From: Streptomyces griseiscabiei
GTDB lineage: Bacteria; Actinomycetota; Actinomycetes; Streptomycetales; Streptomycetaceae
NCBI RefSeq assembly: GCF_020010925.1
Contig: NZ_JAGJBZ010000002.1
Location: forward strand, 1,984,001 to 2,048,000
Length of the DNA: 64,000 nucleotides
Direction: 5' to 3'
Shown: positions 58,154 to 64,000 of the stretch, piece by piece
How the letters are laid out: every line of letters begins with the position of its first letter
Numbering within the stretch: position 1 is the stretch's first letter
The notes under the pieces: generated by a model
The model's database searches: none
The model's input: the letters and a program-made list of their open reading frames with translations, nothing else
What the model was told of the DNA's origin: nothing
Position numbers and translations under genes: made by a program

Positions 58154-58332
58154 CTCGGGCCTGTCGTCACATTCCCGTCTGCCCCGCGGCGCCTGGCACG
58201 TGCTCTCGCCGCACCGTGCGAAAGCCCAAGTACATCCAGTACGAGGGCTCTCGCCCGGCACGCCGAGAGCACGCACCAGACGCCGCGGGGCCGCCCTTCG
58301 GGCGACGACGGGAATGTGACGACAGGCCCGAG
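58154..58332. repeat. 179-bp long palindrome with perfect 26-bp terminal inverted repeats
   Basis: The outer 26 bases (58154-58179, beginning CTCGGGCCTGTCGTCACATT) are the exact reverse complement of 58307-58332. Inside, 58181-58227 and the block ending near 58291 are about 80% matching inverted copies. The right side has an extra small hairpin (CGCCCTTCGGGCG), and the centre GTACATCCAGTAC is itself palindromic. It lies between the terminator and the next gene; no protein is plausible here. It could be a MITE-like or REP-like dispersed element. Confidence 0.8.
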
Positions 58333-58448
58333 GACGCGGGATCGGGGGATCCAGGGGGCGCCCTCTCATCTCCGTACACACACCGCCGTCTGACCCACGC
58401 GCGGTGCCGCCTTCTGCGCGGCAGCAAGTGAAAAAAGGGGGGACGCCC
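58333..58448 (+). promoter_or_regulatory. Leader of the HTH/lysozyme-like gene
   Basis: After the palindrome come about 115 bp without coding features, ending in an exceptionally strong ribosome site AAAAAAGGGGGG before ATG 58449. Promoter elements were not identified with confidence. Confidence 0.35.
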
Positions 58449-59642
58449 ATGTCCGCGTCCGCGTCCACGGAATCCGAGCGGTTCGCCGCCTGTCTGCGCT
58501 CGCTCAAGGAACGATCGGGGCTCAGTTACGCGGCGCTCGCCGCGAAGGCCGGGACGAGCGGGTCCAGCGTGCACCGCTACTGCCTCGGCGGTTCGATACC
58601 GCAGGACTACGGCACCGTCCACCGCCTCGCGGTGGCCTGCGGAGCCACCCCGGAGGAGCTGCGGACGCTGCACCGCCTGTGGGCCGTGGCGGACGCCGCC
58701 CGGGAACAGGAGGCCGCGGACGCCGAGTCCGGGTCCACGGACGCGGGGCCGCAGCCCACGGGCGCCGCGCCCGCGGAGCCGCCCGCGGAGGAGGAACCGG
58801 AGGCCGTCCGCCCGCAGGCGGACGCCGCCCAGCCGGAGCCGGAGCCGGAGAACGGGCCGCAGGAGCCCGCACCCGGACCGCCGGAGCCCGCGCACACCCC
58901 AGGCACCGCCGGACGGAACCACCGGCGGACACGCGTCGCCGTGGCCGCCGCGCTGGCCGTGCTCTTCCTCGGCGGGATGGCCTGGACCCTGCCGTCGCTC
59001 GGATCCGCCGAGGGCAGCGAGGGCGGCGAGGGCGGCAGCGGCGAGAAGGCCGACGCGTCGCGGCCGAAGGACGGCCGGCCCCTCTTCACCGCCACCTGCC
59101 GGGAGGTGATCGCCATGGGCCAGCACGACACCTGCGTCCGCGAGGTCCAGGAACTGCTGCACGCCAAGGGCGCGGAGATCGGCGTGGACGGCGACTTCGG
59201 CCCGCAGACCCTGCGCCGCGTCACCGCCTTCCAGGTGATCGCCGGCATCGAACCGCCCAACGGCGTCGTCGGCGACACCACCAAGAAGGCCCTGTACGAC
59301 TCCGAGGCGCGCATGGACACCTGGACTCCCGACAAGGTGCGCCGGAGCATCCGCGAGGTGTTCACCGAGGCCCCGGACCGCGCGGTGGCGATCGCCGACT
59401 GCCAGTCCTTCCTCGACCCCCTGCACATCCTCCCGAACACCAACGGCACCCGGAACTGGGGCCTGTTCCAGATATCCGACGCCCGGCTGCGCGAGCTGGG
59501 CGGCACACCGCGCGAGGCGCTCGACCCGAAGTGGAACATCCGCGCGGCGAAGCAACTGTGGAGCAAGGACCGGGACTTCCACGACTGGCCGCACTGCGAC
59601 CGGGCGTTCAGCCCCAGCCCTTCTCCGAGTCCGAGCGCCTAG
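58449..59642 (+). CDS. Membrane protein: N-terminal HTH, peptidoglycan-binding domain, lysozyme-like domain
   Basis: 397 aa. An XRE-type HTH occupies residues ~10-65 (LKERSGLSYAALAAKAGTSGSSVHRYCLGG). A long Glu/Pro/Ala linker (~85-155) leads to one TM helix (RVAVAAALAVLFLGGMAWTLPSL, ~160-182) oriented inside to outside. A PG-binding type-1 domain follows (CVREVQELLHAKGAEIGVDGDFGPQTLRRVTAFQ, ~235-270). The last ~100 residues (NTNGTRNWGLFQISDARLRELGG, NIRAAKQLWSKDRDFHDW) look like a lysozyme/transglycosylase fold. It ends in a PSPSPSPS tail. The layout could link wall state to a cytoplasmic HTH domain. No extracellular Cys-rich or sortase motif. Confidence 0.85.
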   Translation: MSASASTESERFAACLRSLKERSGLSYAALAAKAGTSGSSVHRYCLGGSIPQDYGTVHRLAVACGATPEELRTLHRLWAVADAAREQEAADAESGSTDAGPQPTGAAPAEPPAEEEPEAVRPQADAAQPEPEPENGPQEPAPGPPEPAHTPGTAGRNHRRTRVAVAAALAVLFLGGMAWTLPSLGSAEGSEGGEGGSGEKADASRPKDGRPLFTATCREVIAMGQHDTCVREVQELLHAKGAEIGVDGDFGPQTLRRVTAFQVIAGIEPPNGVVGDTTKKALYDSEARMDTWTPDKVRRSIREVFTEAPDRAVAIADCQSFLDPLHILPNTNGTRNWGLFQISDARLRELGGTPREALDPKWNIRAAKQLWSKDRDFHDWPHCDRAFSPSPSPSPSA

Positions 59643-59664
59643 CGCCTAGCGGCGTACGGCGCTC
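59633..59664. terminator. Short hairpin at a convergent gene junction
   Basis: GAGCGCC (59633-59639) and GGCGCTC (59658-59664) flank 18 bp that include a GCGCCTA direct repeat. It spans the ends of the two convergent genes and may act as a weak bidirectional terminator. Confidence 0.35.
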
Positions 59665-61342
59665 AACTCACGTCCACGAACACCGGGTTGGAGTAGAACC
59701 AGGTGTCCTCCCACGGGTCCCCGTCGCCCGGCGCGTGCGGGATCGGGCCGTGCGGGTCGACGGACGCGCCCCGGTAGCCGGTCCCGTTCCGCTTGCCGTC
59801 GCTGCCGCGCAGCCGGAGGTAGAAGGACTCGTTCCCGGCCGTGACCGGGATGCGCAGCGTGTACGTGCCCTTGCGGCCGCCGACGTCCTTGGTGTGGACG
59901 ACCTTGGTCGCGGGGGCCTGCCAGGCGTCCCGGTCCGTCACCGGGCCGCGCACCGCGCCCCGGATCACGTCGACATGGGCCAACTCCGGGAGGATTCCGT
60001 GGGGGTTGGCCCGGGAGGCGGTCGTCACCGTCACGTTCAGGGTGAGCCTCTCGCCCTTGCGGACCCGGAGGCGACCGCCCAGGGTGACACCGCGCCCGTG
60101 GTCGCGGTCGCGCTTCACCCGGACGTCGAGGCCGTCCAGCAGATGGCCGTGGTCCACCCAGACCCGGCCCGCGCGCATCCCGGCCATCACCGAGCGGTAG
60201 CCGTACCGGGTGACGCCGACATGGGTGCGGCTGAACTGGCCGGGCCAGAAGTCGCTGCCGGGCTGCGGGGTGTCGGTGTTCACCGGGTCGGGCAGCTTGC
60301 CGGTGTTGTCGAAGTTCTGCCCGGCCGGCCAGTCGCCGTTCTTCCAGGTGTCGAAGACGATCCGGTGCGCGTCCGAGTTGGTGGTGATCGAGAACAGCTT
60401 CCCCTCGGCCAGCATCGCGTCCCACAGGCCGCCCACGGTCGCCGTCGCCCAGTCGAAACCGCCGTACGTGAGGAACGCCTCCGCCGGATAGCCGGGCCAG
60501 GACTGGGCCGACGGCTTGTTCTCGTACTCGCCGCGCATCGAGGTCGCGCCCCGCCAGCCGGGGATCGCCGCGCCCTGGGCGCCGGGCGCGCCCTCCATAC
60601 CGATCATGATCTCGGGGGCCGCGTCGCGCCAGTTGCGCATCTCGTGCGGGGAGTCGATACCGAGGCGCAGCGGGTGGTTGGCGAGGACCAGGACGTCGTC
60701 GACGTACCCCGAACGCCGCTGCTGGGCCAGCCACTTGATGGCCTTGACGGCGTGCGCCTCGTTGCGCGCGGTGTCCGCGCCGCCCACGGAACCGTCCGTG
60801 TAGTTGAGCAGCTTGCCGTCGTACGCGCTCTCGAAGCGGGTGAGCAGGTCGACCTCGTGGCGGCCGGGGGTGGTGAAGACCGTGCAGTGCTCGGCGGCCG
60901 GGATGTACCACTCCAGGCCCTGGAAGATCAGCTGCCGGGGGTTCTCCGCGCGGGCCTTGAGGATCTCCTTGTGCTCCAGCGCGGCGCCGAAGTCGGCGTG
61001 CCCGAAGTTGGAGTGCTCGGTGAACACCATCCAGTCGAGGCCGTACTCGGCGCCCGCCGCCGCCAGTTGGGAGAACGTGTACTTGGCGTCGTGGCTGTAG
61101 ACGGTGTGGATGTGATGGTCGCCGACGAGGTAGGCGAGCCGGGGGTCCTCACCGCCGTAGTGGCGGGAGGCGGCGGAGGCCGGCGCCGCGAAGGAGCCCG
61201 CGGCACCCAGGGCGAAGGCGGTGCCGAACAGGCCCGCGCCGCGCAGGAGCCCACGGCGGGAGACACCCTGCGGGTCGAGGTCGGCGGGGGAGACGGACGG
61301 GTCGGCCCAGGCGGGCAGCTGCTGCTCGTGCGCATCGGACAT
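59663..61342 (-). CDS. Tat-exported PHP-domain phosphoesterase (CehA/McbA-like)
   Basis: 559 aa. The Tat signal is SRRGLLRGAGLFGTAFALGAAG (RR at 29-30) with cleavage near ASA-A. The PHP metal cluster begins YLVGDHHIHTVYSHDAKYTF near 70, then FTEHSNFGHA, ANHPLRLG and TTNSDAHR, matching the His/Asp/Glu set of PHP hydrolases. The last ~150 residues are a beta-rich domain (LTLNVTVTTASRANPHG). It probably cleaves phosphodiester or phosphomonoester bonds outside the cell. It is transcribed downstream of another Tat-exported phosphoesterase, 22 bp after its stop. Confidence 0.88.
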   Translation of the reverse strand: MSDAHEQQLPAWADPSVSPADLDPQGVSRRGLLRGAGLFGTAFALGAAGSFAAPASAASRHYGGEDPRLAYLVGDHHIHTVYSHDAKYTFSQLAAAGAEYGLDWMVFTEHSNFGHADFGAALEHKEILKARAENPRQLIFQGLEWYIPAAEHCTVFTTPGRHEVDLLTRFESAYDGKLLNYTDGSVGGADTARNEAHAVKAIKWLAQQRRSGYVDDVLVLANHPLRLGIDSPHEMRNWRDAAPEIMIGMEGAPGAQGAAIPGWRGATSMRGEYENKPSAQSWPGYPAEAFLTYGGFDWATATVGGLWDAMLAEGKLFSITTNSDAHRIVFDTWKNGDWPAGQNFDNTGKLPDPVNTDTPQPGSDFWPGQFSRTHVGVTRYGYRSVMAGMRAGRVWVDHGHLLDGLDVRVKRDRDHGRGVTLGGRLRVRKGERLTLNVTVTTASRANPHGILPELAHVDVIRGAVRGPVTDRDAWQAPATKVVHTKDVGGRKGTYTLRIPVTAGNESFYLRLRGSDGKRNGTGYRGASVDPHGPIPHAPGDGDPWEDTWFYSNPVFVDVS

Positions 61343-61364
61343 GATCTGTGGGTTCCTTCGCGTC

Positions 61365-63230
61365 TCAGTGGTTCATGAACGACTTGACGGGCAGCGCCCG
61401 TTCGACGACGCGGACGTCGCCGAGGCGCCCGTGCAGGATCTGGTCGATCTTCCCGGCGTACTCGTAGCCGCCGAGGATCCACGGCAGCCCGACGGAGGTC
61501 AGCCCGATTGCGGTGGCCTTCGGGTTGCGTACGACCGGGCAGCCCTGGACGTACAGCGTGGTGTGCCTGCCGTCGTTGACGACCGCGAGGTGCCACCACG
61601 TCTCCAGAGGGGTCTCCTGGCCCCAGTTGGTCGCGATGCCCTGCTGGTTGAGCGGGCGCGCCGCCCACTGCGGCTCCCGGTCGTTGGACAGCGACAGCGT
61701 GGCCAGCGGCTCGTCCGGGTCGTCGGCGGTCCTGCCCGCCGCGCCGCCCGTGCCGGTCCGGCCGAGGATGCCGGCCCAGGCGTGGTTCGTGGGGTTCCAG
61801 TCGGCGGGCAGCCGGTAGAACGCCTCGATCGTGTAACCGTCCTTGAACGTCGCCGAGTTGAGCGGCGCCCCGTCGACCGTCCGCAGATACGCGCCCTTCA
61901 GCGGGGGCTTGCCGCCGTGGAACTCCAGGCTGCCGTGGCCGGGCTGGTCCGGGTGGTGGTCGGCGGACCAGGTGAGCGTGCCCCCGCCGACCGTGACCAG
62001 GCCGAGGTCGTTGCCGCGCCCCGAGCGGTCCCGGATCGTGCCGCTGACGGCCGCCCCGTCCTCCTGCCCGTCGAACCGCCAGTAGGCGACCGTGCCGGGT
62101 ATCAGCATCTTCGACGCCGGGCGGGCCGCCCGCGCGGGCACCGGCGCGAAACCGGCGAACCGCTTCTCGAAGTCGATCTCGACGGTGAACCGGTCGGCGT
62201 CGCCGGAGAGTTCGCTCTCCTGCCGCTCCAGCTCGTTGAGGCCCTTCGCGGCCCGGCCCAGGATCCAGGGGGAGACCGTCTCCACGTCGATGGTGTTCCG
62301 GTCCAGGTCGAAGCGGTAGAGCCGGATCATCGCCGCACCGCCGAAGTACCGGTTCTGGTAGTTCGTGAGATGCAGTTCGACATCGTTGTCAGCGCTGTTC
62401 TTCCGTGTCGCGCGCCCCGCCGGCCAGTAGTGCCCGTTGAGGGTCAGGAAGATCTGGTCGTGGTCCTTGACCAGCTGGTCCCACAGCGTCTGCCCGTACG
62501 AGGAGAGGGAGTCGTCCCCGTCGACCAGTTCGTGCGTGGTGAGGACGACGGGTGTTCTCGGGTGCCGGGCCAGGACGTCCTTCGCCCAGGCGAAGCCCTT
62601 CGCGGAGAGCCGCCAGTCCAGGGCCAGCACCATCCACTGCCGACCGCCCGCCTCGAACAGGTGGAAGGAGTTGTAGCCGTCCGGGGAGGCACCCCCGAAC
62701 GTCGGCTTCCCCTTGAACCGGGAGGGCCCGAAGGCATCCAGGTAGGGCGTCGGGCCCCGCTGGTCGTCGGTGGAGGAACGCACGTCGTGGTTGCCCGCGA
62801 GGACGCTGTAGCCGACGCCCTTGCGGTCGAGGAGCCGGAAGGCCTCGCCGATCGCCGCGCACTCCTCCTTCGCGCCGTTCTGGGTGAGGTCGCCCAGGTG
62901 GGAGAGGAAGACGATGTTCTCCTCCCGCCCGTGCTCCAGCAGATAGCGCAGCGACGCCTCGACGGGCTCCTTGTCGATGCTCGGCCCGTCGAAGAGGTAC
63001 TGGGTGTCGGGCATGACGGCGAGCGTGAACCGGCGGCTGTCCTGGTCCGGCCGCCATCGGTCGGCGGACGCGGCGGCGACGGGCGCCCCGGCGGCGGCCT
63101 GCGCGGCACCGGCCGCCGGGAGCACGGCCGCCGCCGCACCCATCAGCGCGGTCGCCCGCAGGAAGTTGCGTCGGCCGGCGCCGGCCTGCGGGGCCGCCCC
63201 GCCTTGGTCGTGCTCATGCGAAGTACACAC
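61365..63230 (-). CDS. Tat-exported calcineurin-like phosphoesterase with LamG domain
   Basis: 621 aa from GTG 63230, chosen because GGAG is 5 nt upstream. Tat signal RRNFLRATALMGAAAAVLPAAG. The metallophosphoesterase motifs are VMPDTQYL (D), LSHLGDLTQNG (GD), LAGNHDVRSS (GNHD), TTHELVDGDD and LNGHYWPAG (GH). From ~430 a LamG/concanavalin-like domain follows (VAYWRFDGQEDGAAV, YTIEAFYRLPAD, TWWHLAVVNDGRHTTLYVQG). It is probably a secreted phosphoesterase tethered to a glycan by LamG. With the downstream PHP enzyme it forms a secreted phosphate-scavenging pair (inference); no PHO box was identified. Confidence 0.9.
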   Translation of the reverse strand: MCTSHEHDQGGAAPQAGAGRRNFLRATALMGAAAAVLPAAGAAQAAAGAPVAAASADRWRPDQDSRRFTLAVMPDTQYLFDGPSIDKEPVEASLRYLLEHGREENIVFLSHLGDLTQNGAKEECAAIGEAFRLLDRKGVGYSVLAGNHDVRSSTDDQRGPTPYLDAFGPSRFKGKPTFGGASPDGYNSFHLFEAGGRQWMVLALDWRLSAKGFAWAKDVLARHPRTPVVLTTHELVDGDDSLSSYGQTLWDQLVKDHDQIFLTLNGHYWPAGRATRKNSADNDVELHLTNYQNRYFGGAAMIRLYRFDLDRNTIDVETVSPWILGRAAKGLNELERQESELSGDADRFTVEIDFEKRFAGFAPVPARAARPASKMLIPGTVAYWRFDGQEDGAAVSGTIRDRSGRGNDLGLVTVGGGTLTWSADHHPDQPGHGSLEFHGGKPPLKGAYLRTVDGAPLNSATFKDGYTIEAFYRLPADWNPTNHAWAGILGRTGTGGAAGRTADDPDEPLATLSLSNDREPQWAARPLNQQGIATNWGQETPLETWWHLAVVNDGRHTTLYVQGCPVVRNPKATAIGLTSVGLPWILGGYEYAGKIDQILHGRLGDVRVVERALPVKSFMNH

Positions 63231-63289
63231 ATGTGCTCCGTAGGAAGGTCCGTGAGTGAAGGGGAGAAGGGGGAGGGAGGGGGGTGGGA

Positions 63290-64000
63290 TCAGAGGGCCC
63301 TCAGCGTCCACGACCAGCGGTGGACCCCCGAGGGGACGAGATACGGCTCCGAGGTGTCGGGTCCGCACGAGGCGGTGCCCAGCCCCCGGTGCGCCGCGTC
63401 GATGTGGACCACGCAGCCCGGCCGGGGCACCAGTTCGTCATGGTGCGCGGCGGCGGCCAGGTCCTCCGCGCGGTGCCGGGTGACCGAGACCTGGCGGGGT
63501 CCGTCCAGCCGTACCGACAGCTCATGGCCGTCCCCGGAGAGCGTGAAGTGCCGTACACCGTGCCGGCCTCCGCTCTCCTGGGGCCGCAGATAAGGGGTGA
63601 ACAGCTCGTCCACGGGGGCCGCGTGGTGTCCGACGGGTGCCCCGGCCGCACGGTCCGGGTAGCTCTCCCAGGGGCCCTGCCCGTACCAGGCGAGACGGTC
63701 GAGGCCGGCGGCGGTCTCGAACACCGTGCCGACGCGGGCCACGTCCGTCAGCTCCTCGGGCAGGATCGCGGTCTCCTCGACGAGCACCCGGCCGTCCACC
63801 AGCGCCGTGAACGCCTGCTCGTGCTCGACGACCCCGGCGCCGGTCGCCCACCGGGACCTGACCCGTACGGTCGACCCCTTGCGCTCCACGGCCACCGGCT
63901 CACGCACCGCGCGGTCCAGGCCCAGGCCGCGCCAGCGCTCGGCCATCCCGCCGAGAACGTCGTTGTCGGTCGGGGCCCGCCACAGGCTCAAGCCCGGCGG
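63290..64000 (-). CDS. Beta-galactosidase, GH2 family (C-terminal part, runs off window)
   Basis: At least 237 residues, open to the right edge of the window. The visible part is the large C-terminal Bgal small-chain domain: LSLWRAPTDND, LAWYGQGPWESYPDRAAGAPVGHH, YLRPQESGGRHGVRHFTL, and the end HIDAAHRGLGTASCGPDTSEPYLVPSGVHRWSWTLR. These match the LacZ domain 5 signature including GxGxxESYxDR. Catalytic Glu residues lie outside the window. It ends 60 bp upstream of the metallophosphoesterase gene start on the same strand. Confidence 0.93.
   Translation of the reverse strand, partial: PPGLSLWRAPTDNDVLGGMAERWRGLGLDRAVREPVAVERKGSTVRVRSRWATGAGVVEHEQAFTALVDGRVLVEETAILPEELTDVARVGTVFETAAGLDRLAWYGQGPWESYPDRAAGAPVGHHAAPVDELFTPYLRPQESGGRHGVRHFTLSGDGHELSVRLDGPRQVSVTRHRAEDLAAAAHHDELVPRPGCVVHIDAAHRGLGTASCGPDTSEPYLVPSGVHRWSWTLRAL

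Noticed and set aside
58097..58507. Small protein frames on both strands across 58.1-58.5 kb
   Set aside because: They are reading frames through the long palindrome and repeat each other's sequence on opposite strands; no ribosome site or family match.
1..64000. tRNA, rRNA, insertion sequence or phage attachment site
   Set aside because: No CCA-ending cloverleaf, rRNA core motif, transposase DDE/HTH protein or integrase was recognised; weak RNA structures could be missed by eye.

Overview
The window is high-GC actinobacterial DNA, almost certainly a Streptomyces chromosome. Coding frames are strongly GC3-biased, GTG starts and ATGA/GTGA overlaps are common, terminators are long GC-rich hairpins without a T-tract, and the families present (SARP regulator, Tat-exported phosphoesterases, PQQ-propeller kinase, LacI-type operators upstream of a GH16) are typical of that genus. 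No rRNA, tRNA, CRISPR array, transposase or integrase was seen.

Layout. 1-8.0 kb: a cluster combining pterin/pyrimidine-type and lipid/sugar-type enzymes (CDP-alcohol phosphatidyltransferase, MDR dehydrogenase, zinc-less PTPS homologue, GT4, methyltransferase, UPF0104 membrane protein, ArfB-like creatininase-family protein, GTP cyclohydrolase II with Met120). 8.3-11.6 kb: a three-gene saccharopine/lysine-type operon (FAD amine oxidase, Lys1-like, Lys9-like). 11.7-15.0 kb: TetR, MFS exporter and serine hydrolase behind a twin TetR operator. 15.1-25.7 kb: an accessory-looking signalling region with a KAP-type membrane NTPase, a 35-aa hydrophobic peptide, a SARP/NB-ARC/TPR regulator, a divergent STAND/TPR protein, and a GT-B-like protein coupled to a 117-aa unknown behind a SARP-box-like promoter.

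25.8-31 kb: shikimate/quinate use (MHS transporter, TetR, shikimate dehydrogenase, dehydroshikimate dehydratase/VOC fusion). 31-37 kb: a beta-helix-like membrane protein, a nitroreductase-fold protein, and a catalase-like/PGHS-like haem dioxygenase fusion. 37.1-42.7 kb: tightly coupled pentose-phosphate operon tkt-zwf-opcA-gnd with a divergent AraC regulator. 43.8-52.5 kb: secreted GH16 glucanase with LacI operators, Ser/Thr kinase, L,D-transpeptidase, serine hydrolase and sulfatase.

52.6-58.0 kb: IclR and MarR regulators divergent from a CoA-linked catabolic operon (SDR, amidohydrolase, acyl-CoA synthetase, MaoC) that ends in a very strong hairpin. 58.1-58.4 kb: a 179-bp long palindrome. 58.4-64 kb: an HTH/membrane/peptidoglycan-binding/lysozyme-like protein, two Tat-exported phosphoesterases, and the C-terminal part of a GH2 beta-galactosidase running off the end.

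The best candidates for undescribed biology are the zinc-less PTPS/FAPy-forming cyclohydrolase cluster, the KAP NTPase-SARP-STAND region, and the catalase/dioxygenase fusion. Family calls are from reading motifs by eye; start codons were chosen from ribosome-binding sites and overlaps. No database search was run.
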